Positions 1 to 6,304 of a DNA stretch of 7,030 bases are shown here, piece after piece; within the stretch, counting starts at the first letter, position 1; each line of letters starts with the position of its first letter. The notes below the pieces were generated by a model. That model was not told the DNA's origin and ran no database searches. It saw only the letters and a list, made by a program, of their open reading frames with translations. The position numbers and the translations under genes are program-made. Origin of the DNA: Candidatus Zixiibacteriota bacterium (GTDB taxonomy: Bacteria > Zixibacteria > MSB-5A5 > SM1-73); assembly GCA_020341875.1 (NCBI GenBank), contig CP070839.1, positions 2,218,741 through 2,225,770 of the forward strand, written 5' to 3'.

Positions 1-522
1 GATGCCGATACCGGTTGGGCAGTGGGACAGCATGGCACGATCCTGCAGACCTTCGATGGCGGAGATAACTGGAATCCTCAATCTTCCGGCACCTCAAATA
101 TCCTTAGAGGTGTCTATTTTACGGATGCCAGCACCGGCTGGGTAGTGGGGGACAACGGCACCATTCTGCACACCACAACCGGGGGGTTTTCCTCTGTGGG
201 ACAAGACTTCGACGAGCCTGCCGGCTCACCCAAGAGCTTCAGTCTGTCGCAGAACCACCCAAATCCCTTCAATCCTGAGACAATTATTCGCTACGATCTG
301 GCCAGACCGGGGCGGGTCACCCTTAAGGTGTACAACCTCCTGGGTCAAGAGGTCGGGGCATTAGCAGATGAATTCCAGGGTTCAGGTGCCCACAGCGCAG
401 TCTGGGATGGAAAAGGGAAGGATGGGAAGCCTCTTGCCAGCGGTGTCTACTTCTATCGACTTGTGGTGGAAAAGGATGCTGTCCGGGCTTCGGAAACAAG
501 GAAAATGCTGCTTTTGAAATAA
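1..522 (+). CDS. Secreted YCF48/BNR-like beta-propeller protein with C-terminal T9SS sorting domain (5' truncated)
   Basis: The reading frame is already open at base 1, so this is the C-terminal 173 residues of a longer protein. Two tandem propeller-blade motifs of the type 'D-A-x-T-G-W-x-V-G-x-x-G-T-I-L-x-T' lie about 41 residues apart (DNA 1-51 and 124-174), as in YCF48/BNR-like repeats. After a linker comes a FlgD-Ig-like/Por-secretion domain: 'SLSQNHPNPFNPETIIRYDL', then 'VTLKVYNLLGQEV', then 'LASGVYFYRLV', ending in 'RKMLLLK' at the stop. In T9SS bacteria this tail directs export across the outer membrane and is normally cleaved and replaced by surface anchoring. The blade part is probably extracellular, but ligand and function cannot be told from it. 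The signal peptide would lie upstream of the window. The family call is firm; that this organism has a working T9SS is inference. Confidence 0.9.
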   Translation, partial: DADTGWAVGQHGTILQTFDGGDNWNPQSSGTSNILRGVYFTDASTGWVVGDNGTILHTTTGGFSSVGQDFDEPAGSPKSFSLSQNHPNPFNPETIIRYDLARPGRVTLKVYNLLGQEVGALADEFQGSGAHSAVWDGKGKDGKPLASGVYFYRLVVEKDAVRASETRKMLLLK

Positions 523-580
523 GACGTGGCGCCTCGTAACGAATCTTGGCCGCAGAAAAAGAGTTCTTCTCCGAAAGACC

Positions 581-609
581 TTGATTTCGACTCCACAATT
601 CGTTATATA
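581..609 (+). promoter_or_regulatory. Candidate sigma70-type promoter for coaBC
   Basis: TTGATT at 581-586 (first four bases of the -35 consensus) is followed after exactly 17 bases by TATATA at 604-609 (5 of 6 to TATAAT). It lies in the 187-base gap after the propeller gene, about 100 bases upstream of the coaBC start, and would give a 5' leader of roughly 90 bases. The rest of the gap (523-709) has no gene I can support. It holds a short hairpin at 670-685 (CCCGA/TCGGG, six-base loop) with no T-run, so it is not a typical terminator. The prediction is from sequence only, and FCB-group sigma factors can use different consensus boxes. Confidence 0.35.
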
Positions 610-709
610 GTTGGCGTCGCAATCTCTGGTTTTCACATTCAGGGATAAACATAGATCAAGAAACATCGTCCCGATTTCCTTCGGGCGGCGTCACTCTTTC
701 TGAAAAATC

Positions 710-1915
710 ATGCTCAGCGATAAGAAGATAATCGTGGGAATAAGCGGGGGGATCGCCGCATACAAGGCCTGCGAGATAGTCCGCAGGTTGAAGAAGCTCG
801 GCGCTCAGGTAATAGTGGTGATGACCGAGAATGCCCAGAAGTTCGTCACCCCTCTGACGCTGGAGACCCTCTCGGAAAACGAGGTGGTCACCGAGATGTT
901 TCCGGAGAGGAAGGTGGTGGGCGTCAGGCACATCAATCTGGCGCAGTGGGCAGATTTGGTCTTGATCGCTCCAGCCACGGCGAACATAGTAGGAAAAGTG
1001 AGGGCAGGTATTGCAGACGATATTCTATCGACTGTGATCATCTCAACCAAGTCCCCGGTTATGTTCGCCCCCTCGATGAACGTGAACATGTACCAGAATC
1101 CCATCTTCCAGGAGAACATGGAATATCTGAAGAAACTGGGATATATGTTCATTGAACCGGAGACCGGGGACCTGGCCTGCGGCACAGGAAAGGGGAGGCT
1201 GCCCGAGCCGGAAACCATCGTGGGCGATGTGGTCAAGTTCTTGACCGGCAAGAGGGATTTGGAGGGAAGATCGATCCTGGTGACCGCCGGAAGAACCCAG
1301 GAGCCGTTGGATCCTGTAAGGTACCTCTCCAATCGTTCCAGCGGGAAGATGGGATATGCCATCGCAGAGGCGGCAAAAAGGAGAGGGGCAAAGGTGACCC
1401 TGGTAAGCGGTCCGTCGAGTTTGGCAGCACCGGGTGAGGTGAACTTTATTCCGGTGGAGAAGGCCAAGGAGATGCACTCCGCTGTCAGATCCCGCTTCGG
1501 CAGAGTGGACGCCTTGATAATGGCGGCGGCGGTCTCCGATTTCGTCCCCAGCGTGGTTTCACCAGGGAAGACCAAGAAGAAAGAAGAGGAGGTTTACCTG
1601 AAGCTCAAGCCCGGCGTGGACATCCTCAAGGAGATGGGTAAGCGCAAGAAAAAGCAGATTCTGGTGGGGTTCTCGCTGGAGACGGAGAACGAGATAAAGA
1701 ACTCCAAGAGAAAACTGGCGGAGAAGAACCTGGACCTGATAGTGGTCAACAACCCCACCGTCCCGGGAGCCGGGTTTGAAGTCGATACAAACCAGGTCAT
1801 CTTGATCGACAAGAAGGGAAAGGTGGAGAAGTTGCCTCTGCTTTCCAAGAAGGAAGTAGCAGAGAGAGTATTGGATAGAGTAAGTCTCCTTCTTAAGAAG
1901 AGAAGAGCGAAATAG
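710..1915 (+). CDS. coaBC: Bifunctional phosphopantothenoylcysteine decarboxylase / phosphopantothenate-cysteine ligase
   Basis: Cytosolic enzyme for two consecutive steps of coenzyme A synthesis: CoaB ligates cysteine to 4'-phosphopantothenate using a nucleotide triphosphate, and CoaC then decarboxylates the product with FMN. The 401-residue length is normal for the fusion. The N-terminal flavoprotein half (about 1-180) shows 'SGGIAAYK' (12-19), the catalytic-type His74 in 'GVRHINLAQWADL', 'PSMNVNM' with Asn124 (121-127), and Cys157 in 'GDLACGTGKGRLPE'. The ligase half (about 186-401) shows 'ILVTAGRTQEPLDPVRYLSN', 'RSSGKMG', 'AAAVSDF' (272-278) and a Lys-rich segment followed by 'LKPGVDIL'. 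ATG 710 is the only reasonable start because an in-frame TGA lies at 701-703; the Shine-Dalgarno signal in front is poor. The gene stands alone, 187 bases after the propeller gene. All key residues I looked for are present. Confidence 0.97.
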   Translation: MLSDKKIIVGISGGIAAYKACEIVRRLKKLGAQVIVVMTENAQKFVTPLTLETLSENEVVTEMFPERKVVGVRHINLAQWADLVLIAPATANIVGKVRAGIADDILSTVIISTKSPVMFAPSMNVNMYQNPIFQENMEYLKKLGYMFIEPETGDLACGTGKGRLPEPETIVGDVVKFLTGKRDLEGRSILVTAGRTQEPLDPVRYLSNRSSGKMGYAIAEAAKRRGAKVTLVSGPSSLAAPGEVNFIPVEKAKEMHSAVRSRFGRVDALIMAAAVSDFVPSVVSPGKTKKKEEEVYLKLKPGVDILKEMGKRKKKQILVGFSLETENEIKNSKRKLAEKNLDLIVVNNPTVPGAGFEVDTNQVILIDKKGKVEKLPLLSKKEVAERVLDRVSLLLKKRRAK

Positions 1916-1940
1916 AAGAAGGCGGTCGAGTGCCGTAGGC

Positions 1941-1984
1941 CAGGTTCATCCTGAGGGAGCTTACCCTGAAGGGCATCCTTGCCC
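1941..1984. repeat. Hairpin-rich, repeat-like intergenic sequence between coaBC and udg
   Basis: The 89-base spacer holds two short inverted repeats: AGGG/CCCT around 1954-1966, and a perfect five-base stem GGGCA (1971-1975) / TGCCC (1980-1984) with a TCCT loop. No T-run follows, so an intrinsic terminator is not supported. The stretch beginning 'TTCATCCTGAGGGAGC' resembles by eye the small dispersed intergenic repeats ('CATCCTGAG...' type) seen in many bacterial genomes. That resemblance is from memory and only one copy is in the window, so the repeat status is a suspicion. Confidence 0.25.
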
Positions 1985-2004
1985 GGCGATTCCCTCCGAT
2001 TTTC

Positions 2005-2718
2005 ATGGGAAGATCCAAAAGCATGGCAGGCGACGAATACGAAAGAATGCTTCAAGCTTTCGCTGTGGCGAAGAGCTTTCTCAAGCAGCAGGTGGAGTTG
2101 GGATTTGACGAGGTTTACGCCCAGGTGAAAACCAGAAAGAAGAGTCCTGCCCCCAAGAGCTTGGACGATTTTTGTGACAAGATAAAAAACTGCACCAAGT
2201 GCGATCTTGGTTACAGCCGCACCAACTTCGTGTTCGGAACGGGAGACCCCGGAGCCAACCTTATGCTGATCGGAGAGGCACCGGGAAGGGAGGAGGACCT
2301 GCAAGGGGAGCCGTTCGTGGGGGCGGCAGGTAAGCTCTTGGAAAGGATGCTCGAGGCCATACAATTCAAACGGGAAGAAGTCTATATAGCAAATATCCTG
2401 AAATGCCGTCCCCCGGAGAATCGCGATCCCCGGCCGGACGAGATCGAGACCTGTAAGCCATATCTTTTTCAACAGATCAAGCTGATCCAGCCCAAGATCA
2501 TCTTGGCCTTGGGGCGCGTCTCGGCTCAGGTGCTTTTGGAAACCAAGAGCGCTCTGGGGCAACTGAGAGGTAGGTTTCATGATTGCAACGGGATCAAATT
2601 CCTAGTTACCTATCATCCGGCAGCGCTTTTGAGATACCAGCAGTACAAGAGGCCGACCTGGGAGGATTTGCAGCTCTTGAGAAAGGAGTATGATAAGATC
2701 GAGGTGAGCGCAGGCTGA
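2005..2718 (+). CDS. Family 4 (4Fe-4S) uracil-DNA glycosylase
   Basis: Removes uracil from DNA, arising by cytosine deamination or dUTP incorporation, and so starts base-excision repair. The 237-residue protein has about 55 N-terminal residues of variable, charged sequence, as is usual for the 'SPO1 polymerase-related' subgroup of this family, and then the UDG fold. Visible motifs (numbered from ATG 2005): Cys63 and Cys66 ('NCTKCDLG'), Cys134 ('LKCRPPENRDP') and Cys150 ('ETCKPYL'), together the iron-sulfur ligands; 'GEAPGREED' (90-98), the active-site motif of families 4 and 5; 'PFVG' (103-106), uracil pocket; and 'HPAALLR' (204-210), the DNA-intercalating motif. The start is uncertain: ATG 2005 has no good ribosome site, and ATG 2023, which would give a protein six residues shorter, is preceded by a weak GGGAAG at 2007-2012. 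Family 4 is preferred over family 5 because of the acidic 'REED' motif and the N-terminal extension. Confidence 0.95.
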   Translation: MGRSKSMAGDEYERMLQAFAVAKSFLKQQVELGFDEVYAQVKTRKKSPAPKSLDDFCDKIKNCTKCDLGYSRTNFVFGTGDPGANLMLIGEAPGREEDLQGEPFVGAAGKLLERMLEAIQFKREEVYIANILKCRPPENRDPRPDEIETCKPYLFQQIKLIQPKIILALGRVSAQVLLETKSALGQLRGRFHDCNGIKFLVTYHPAALLRYQQYKRPTWEDLQLLRKEYDKIEVSAG

Positions 2719-2730
2719 CGCCAGCGGCTG

Positions 2731-2751
2731 CCTTCTTCCTGCGAAGAAAGG
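2731..2751 (+). other. Weak hairpin downstream of udg
   Basis: Perfect six-base stem TTCTTC (2733-2738) / GAAGAA (2743-2748) with a CTGC loop. It can be extended by CC/GG across a one-base bulge. It begins 13 bases after the udg stop. A TTTT run occurs only about ten bases downstream and the stem is A/T-rich, so it could be a poor terminator or chance. Confidence 0.2.
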
Positions 2752-2771
2752 ACAAAAGATTTTCGTGGCCG

Positions 2772-2781
2772 CCCGTACGGG
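2772..2781. promoter_or_regulatory. Palindrome CCCGTACGGG (possible operator, distal copy)
   Basis: Perfect ten-base palindrome in the udg-dnaB spacer. Its inner eight bases, CCGTACGG, are identical to the core of the longer palindrome at 2869-2882; the centres are 99 bases apart. Two copies of one palindromic core in the same non-coding gap could be binding sites for a dimeric regulator or replication protein. No known regulator motif is claimed. Confidence 0.25.
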
Positions 2782-2868
2782 TGAAGAACGACAATAAACG
2801 AGGCGACAAGTTGAATCGAGTAACGGATACGGGCGAATGAGAAGGCCATCCGTTTAATTCGCTGGTAT

Positions 2869-2882
2869 GAACCGTACGGTTC
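2869..2882. promoter_or_regulatory. 14-base perfect palindrome upstream of dnaB (possible operator)
   Basis: GAACCGTACGGTTC is a perfect palindrome centred about 36 bases upstream of the preferred dnaB start at 2912. It shares the core CCGTACGG with the palindrome at 2772-2781. If dnaB began at 2867 the palindrome would lie inside the coding region, so the two readings are linked: the better ribosome site at 2912 leaves the palindrome in the leader. Function is inferred only from symmetry, duplication and position. Confidence 0.3.
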
Positions 2883-2911
2883 CTACCGCTGACAGTACCG
2901 GAGAACCAGCC

Positions 2912-4291
2912 ATGGCAAATCGTAAGAGCTCGTCACCATCGGAAAAGGTTCCGCCGCAAGCTGTGGAAGTAGAGCAGGCGGTCTTGGGAGCCATGCTTCT
3001 GGAAAAAGAAGCTATCGGAAAAGCACTGGAGATAATAGACAAAGACTGCTTTTACCGGGACGACCATCAGAAGATCTTCGAGGTGTTGGTGGATCTGTAC
3101 GACAAGAACCGCCCGGTGGACATCATAACCGTCTCCGACGAGCTAACCGGACGCAAGCAGTTGGACGAGGTGGGAAGCAGGATGTATCTTCTGGAGCTGA
3201 CCGAGAAGATCGCTACCACCGCCAACGTGGAGTACCACTGCAACATCATCTTAGAGAAATCGACCTTGAGGAGGCTGATCAACACCAGTACCAAGATAGT
3301 CTCGCAGTGTTACGATACCACACAGGAAGTGGACGATCTTCTTGATCGCGCAGAACAGGAGATTTTCAGCATTTCGGAGAGAAGGATAAAGGAAGGATTC
3401 ATTCCGATTGCCGAGCTTCTTCCTCACACCTTCGAGGGCATAGAGGAATACCAGAAGAAGGGGGGAATGATAACCGGAATACCGACCGGTTTTGTGGAGC
3501 TGGATTCCTTAACTGGCGGTCTTCAGAAGTCCGATTTAGTCGTGGTTGCCAGCCGTCCGGCTATGGGCAAAACCGCCTTTTGTCTTTCCGTTGCTGAGCA
3601 CGTGGCCATTGAGCAGGGTATCCCGGTAGGCATCTTCTGCCTGGAGATGTCGAAAAGCCAACTGGTCCTCAGGCTGCTCTGCAGCAAGGCGCGGTTCTCC
3701 ACGCACAAGATGAGGACCGGAAGGATCGGCGAAGACGAATACAGCAAGTTGTCGATGGCAGCAGGTCCTCTTCACGAAGCCCCGATATTCTTGGACGACA
3801 CTCCCGGCATAGGAATTCTCCAGCTGCGAGCCAAATCCCGTAGGCTCAAGGCCCAGCATGACGTGGGGCTGATCGTAGTGGATTATCTTCAGTTGATGCA
3901 GGGGCCGCGCAGCGTGGAGTCCAGGCAACAGGAGATCTCCATGATATCCCGCTCGCTTAAAGGTCTGGCCAAGGAGCTGGACGTTCCGGTGATCGCAGTA
4001 TCCCAGCTCTCCCGAAAGGTGGAGGACCGGGGAGGAGAGAAGAGACCCATGCTGGCTGATCTGCGCGAGTCCGGGGCGATCGAACAGGATGCCGACGTGG
4101 TGATGTTTGTCTACCGACCGGAATTCTACGGGATTGAGAAATTCAGAGATGGGGCACCGGCCCAGGGGGTGGCGGAGATAATCGTGAGCAAACACAGAAA
4201 CGGCCCCACCGGCGAGCTCCGCTTAACCTTCCTGAAAGACTACGCCAGATTCGAGAACATGGAATTCATCCACCGGGAGGTCCCGGTCTAA
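2912..4291 (+). CDS. dnaB: Replicative DNA helicase DnaB
   Basis: Hexameric ATP-driven 5'-3' helicase that unwinds DNA at the replication fork and contacts primase. The start is set at ATG 2912, which has a strong ribosome site (GGAGA at 2900-2904, seven-base spacing) and gives 459 residues, close to the family norm. ATG 2867 in the same frame would add 15 residues but has no ribosome site. The N-terminal domain starts with the typical 'KVPPQAVEVEQAVLGAMLLE'. The RecA-like domain shows 'TGIPTGFVELDSLTGGL', Walker A 'SRPAMGKTAF' (Lys220), 'FCLEMSKSQL', Walker B 'LIVVDYLQLM' (Asp324) and the DNA-binding region 'DLRESGAIEQDADVVMFVYR' from residue 383. The C terminus has 'VSKHRNGPTGELRLTF', as in other DnaB proteins. 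No intein interrupts the ATPase motifs, where DnaB inteins usually sit. mlaE follows after 13 bases, so the two are probably co-transcribed. Confidence 0.97.
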   Translation: MANRKSSSPSEKVPPQAVEVEQAVLGAMLLEKEAIGKALEIIDKDCFYRDDHQKIFEVLVDLYDKNRPVDIITVSDELTGRKQLDEVGSRMYLLELTEKIATTANVEYHCNIILEKSTLRRLINTSTKIVSQCYDTTQEVDDLLDRAEQEIFSISERRIKEGFIPIAELLPHTFEGIEEYQKKGGMITGIPTGFVELDSLTGGLQKSDLVVVASRPAMGKTAFCLSVAEHVAIEQGIPVGIFCLEMSKSQLVLRLLCSKARFSTHKMRTGRIGEDEYSKLSMAAGPLHEAPIFLDDTPGIGILQLRAKSRRLKAQHDVGLIVVDYLQLMQGPRSVESRQQEISMISRSLKGLAKELDVPVIAVSQLSRKVEDRGGEKRPMLADLRESGAIEQDADVVMFVYRPEFYGIEKFRDGAPAQGVAEIIVSKHRNGPTGELRLTFLKDYARFENMEFIHREVPV

Positions 4292-4304
4292 ACAGGTAAA
4301 GCCA

Positions 4305-5105
4305 ATGGCAAAAGCGCGATTCTCTTATACTCCCGAGAATATCTTTACCTGTGTGGGAAGAAAGACCCTCACCTTCCTGGAGGACGTAGGCGGGTTGGCT
4401 CTTCTGGTGAAGGATATCTTCCTAAGCTTGCCCAAGGCTTTCAGTCGATTCCATCTCACCGCCGAACAGATGCTGGTGATGGGGGTAAACTCGCTTCCCC
4501 TGGTGGCGTTAGTTTCGGTCTTCACCGGGGCGGTTACCGCGGTTCAGGCGGTTTATCAGATTCAAGATTTCATTCCCATGAGATACCTGGGTACGGCCGT
4601 GGGTAAGGCCATACTTATAGAGCTGGCTCCGGTTCTCACCGCGCTAGTGGTGGCGGGCCGGGTAGGGGCGGGGATCGCCGCAGAGTTGGGAACCATGAAG
4701 GTGACCGAGCAGATCGATGCGCTTAAGACCATGGCCTTAGACCCGGTGGAGTACCTGGTAGCTCCCAGGTTCGTGGCTGGGCTGGTGATGCTGCCGGTCT
4801 TAACCATTTTCTCCGACGCCATCGCCTTAGCCGGAGGAGTGGGAATCTCCGCGACCGCCTTGAACGTTCCCCCACACGTGTTTCTCAACAGTCTGAAAAC
4901 GTTCTTTAAGACTATGGACTTGATGTCGGGCCTCTCCAAGGCCTTCGTATTCGGGAGCATCATCTCCATCATAGGTTGTTATCAAGGATTCCGGACCAAG
5001 GGAGGAGCGGAAGGCGTCGGAAGGTCGGCAACCAAAGCGGTAGTCATGGCATCGGTATTGATACTGATAGCCGATTATGTAGTGGCGAGTATCCTCTTCG
5101 GATAG
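4305..5105 (+). CDS. mlaE: MlaE-type ABC transporter permease (lipid transport)
   Basis: Inner-membrane permease of the Mla/MCE phospholipid transport system, which moves lipids between the inner membrane and a periplasmic MCE protein. The 266 residues match the family length. After an amphipathic N-terminal stretch there are several hydrophobic segments (about 55-75, 98-125, 148-180, 205-225 and 243-265). The most diagnostic block is 'GRVGAGIAAELGTMKVTEQI' followed by 'DALKTMALDPVEYLVAPR', with Glu127 and Glu135 in the conserved cytoplasmic region that couples to the ATPase. ATG 4305 is preceded by AGG at 4295-4297. mlaF starts 43 bases downstream, so both halves of the transporter core are present. 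The chloroplast homologue is TGD1. The exact substrate cannot be read from sequence; phospholipid is the family expectation. Confidence 0.94.
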   Translation: MAKARFSYTPENIFTCVGRKTLTFLEDVGGLALLVKDIFLSLPKAFSRFHLTAEQMLVMGVNSLPLVALVSVFTGAVTAVQAVYQIQDFIPMRYLGTAVGKAILIELAPVLTALVVAGRVGAGIAAELGTMKVTEQIDALKTMALDPVEYLVAPRFVAGLVMLPVLTIFSDAIALAGGVGISATALNVPPHVFLNSLKTFFKTMDLMSGLSKAFVFGSIISIIGCYQGFRTKGGAEGVGRSATKAVVMASVLILIADYVVASILFG

Positions 5106-5123
5106 ACAATTGAACTCGTGGTC

Positions 5124-5139
5124 GCCCAATTCATTGGGC
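5124..5139. other. Inverted repeat between mlaE and mlaF
   Basis: GCCCAAT/ATTGGGC is a perfect inverted repeat with only two central bases. In RNA it would fold as a six- or seven-base stem with a tiny loop. It lies in the 43-base gap between the mlaE stop and ATG 5149 of mlaF, ending nine bases before the start. No T-run follows, so termination is unlikely; modulation of mlaF translation or mRNA stability is possible. Confidence 0.3.
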
Positions 5140-5148
5140 AAACAGAGC

Positions 5149-5895
5149 ATGATAGAGATAAACGGCGTACAAAAGAGCTTCCGTGATAATCACGTGTTAC
5201 GGGGGGTCGATCTGACCATCAACAAGGGTGAGACAACGGTCATTCTCGGCAGGAGCGGCTGCGGAAAGAGCGTGCTCTTGAAGCTCATCATGGGGCTTAT
5301 GAAGCCGGATCAGGGAGAGATCCTGGTCAACGGAGATAACGTCGCCTCCATGAACGATAAGCAGCTTTCCGGGCTGAGGCAGAAGTTTGGCATGCTGTTT
5401 CAGGCATCGGCACTGTTCGATTCCATGACCGTGGACGAAAACGTGGGCCTTGGTCTAAGAGAACACACCAAGTTACCGGAACCGGAGGTTAGGCAGAGGG
5501 TCGCAGAGAAACTCAAAATGGTAGGGCTTTCGGCCGTGGAGCACCAAAAGCCTGCAGCGCTTTCCGGGGGAATGAAAAAGAGAGTGGGGCTGGCAAGGGC
5601 CATCGCCATGGATCCGGAGTACGTGCTTTACGATGAACCCACCACCGGCTTAGATCCCATTATGGCGGACGTGATAAACGAGCTTATCATAAGTTTGAGA
5701 AACACCCTCACCATAACCTCCATAGCGGTCACTCATGATATCGTCTCGGCCTACAAGATTGCGGACAGGATCGCCATGCTGTACGAGGGAAAGATCATCT
5801 TCGTAGGGACGCCGGACGAGGTTAAAAACACTGACCATGCAGTGGTGAGACAGTTCATCGAGGGAAGCTCCCAAGGGCCGATACCGGCGCTGTGA
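5149..5895 (+). CDS. mlaF: MlaF-type ABC transporter ATPase (lipid transport)
   Basis: Cytoplasmic ATPase that pairs with MlaE to power lipid transport. At 248 residues it has all ABC ATPase motifs: Walker A 'GRSGCGKS' (34-41), a Q-loop in 'FGMLFQASALFDSMTV', the signature 'LSGGMKKRVGLARAIA' (from 138; the Met/Lys variant after LSGG is typical of Mla rather than of importers), Walker B 'VLYDEPTTGLDP' with catalytic Glu163, and the switch His196 in 'VTHDI'. ATG 5149 is chosen because 'MIEINGVQKSF' is the usual family N terminus. The same frame is open back to TTG 5110, but that start would place the inverted repeat at 5124-5139 in coding sequence and has no family support. The stop is TGA at 5893-5895. 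No mlaD (MCE) gene follows here; the next sequence is the repeat-bounded cassette. Confidence 0.95.
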   Translation: MIEINGVQKSFRDNHVLRGVDLTINKGETTVILGRSGCGKSVLLKLIMGLMKPDQGEILVNGDNVASMNDKQLSGLRQKFGMLFQASALFDSMTVDENVGLGLREHTKLPEPEVRQRVAEKLKMVGLSAVEHQKPAALSGGMKKRVGLARAIAMDPEYVLYDEPTTGLDPIMADVINELIISLRNTLTITSIAVTHDIVSAYKIADRIAMLYEGKIIFVGTPDEVKNTDHAVVRQFIEGSSQGPIPAL

Positions 5896-5897
5896 AA

Positions 5898-5929
5898 CCG
5901 TCCACGGTCGACGGTCCACTGTCTACGGC
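5898..5929 (+). repeat. Left heptad-repeat array of the four-helix-bundle cassette
   Basis: Four contiguous 7-base units: GTCCACG (5900-5906), GTCGACG (5907-5913), GTCCACT (5914-5920) and GTCTACG (5921-5927). The consensus is GTCCACN. The block begins two bases after the mlaF stop. Over 32 bases it matches the reverse complement of the right block (6305-6336) at 25 positions, and bases 5900-5912 are an exact reverse complement of 6308-6320. It therefore acts as one arm of a long imperfect inverted repeat enclosing the gene at 5951-6304. Confidence 0.85.
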
Positions 5930-5950
5930 AAAAGCGATCTGAAGGCCTAT

Positions 5951-6304
5951 ATGGGGTTCAAATTCGAAAAGCTGGACGTGTGGCAGCTTTCTCTCGAATA
6001 TGTGGATCGCATCTATGAGATAGCAAACGCCCTGCCTGACAAGGAAAGGCACAACCTGAGGTGACAGGTTATCAGAGCTGCAACTTCCGTCTCGCTTAAT
6101 ATTGCAGAGGGATCGACTGGCCAAACCGATCCAGAGTTCGGTCGTTTCATCGGAATAGCAATCCGGTCGTGCATTGAAGTTATCGCTTGTCTGCATCTTG
6201 CCAAACGAAGGGGATACATAGACGAAGAGGTTTTCAGCCAAGCGTATGAATTCGGGGAAAAGCTGTCCGTGAAGCTCCAGGCCTTACGAAAGAAGTTGAA
6301 GTAA
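5951..6304 (+). pseudogene. Four-helix-bundle protein (S23 / 23S rRNA intervening-sequence family) interrupted by an in-frame TGA
   Basis: Reading from ATG 5951, which has a good ribosome site (GAAGG at 5941-5945, five-base spacing), gives 37 residues, a TGA at 6062-6064, and then 79 further codons in the same frame to TAA 6302-6304. Read through, the 118-codon frame has the normal length of the four-helix-bundle family. It matches that family from end to end: 'FEKLDVWQLSLEYVDRIYEI' in helix 1, then 'HNLR-stop-QVIRAATSVS' and 'LNIAEGSTGQ', then 'IGIAIRSCIEVIACLHLAKR'. The residue at the stop is most often Ser in relatives, so a single change such as TCA to TGA would explain it. No usable start codon lies soon after the stop, so the C-terminal part is unlikely to be made alone. 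TGA ends mlaF and udg normally, which argues against recoding. Relatives occur in 23S rRNA intervening sequences and as Avd partners of diversity-generating retroelements; no reverse transcriptase is present here, and the cellular role is unknown. Confidence 0.85.

Noticed and set aside
670..685. Hairpin CCCGA/TCGGG as a terminator of the propeller gene
   Set aside because: Stem is only five bases, there is no T-run, and it sits 148 bases after the stop, close to the coaBC start.
1889..1900. Perfect palindrome CTTCTTAAGAAG near the 3' end of coaBC
   Set aside because: It encodes a leucine/lysine-rich tail with no T-run after it, so codon use explains it.
1594..2580. Long minus-strand open frame of 328 codons spanning the coaBC-udg junction
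   Set aside because: It lies antisense to two genes with full catalytic motifs, shows no recognisable domain, and is explained by codon bias of the plus-strand genes.
3536..4195. Minus-strand open frame of 219 codons inside dnaB
   Set aside because: Antisense shadow of the conserved DnaB ATPase domain; its sequence has no family features.
6062..6064. Selenocysteine or genome-wide TGA recoding
   Set aside because: udg and mlaF end in TGA at family-typical lengths, the family does not use Cys or Sec at this position, and I see no convincing hairpin right after the codon.
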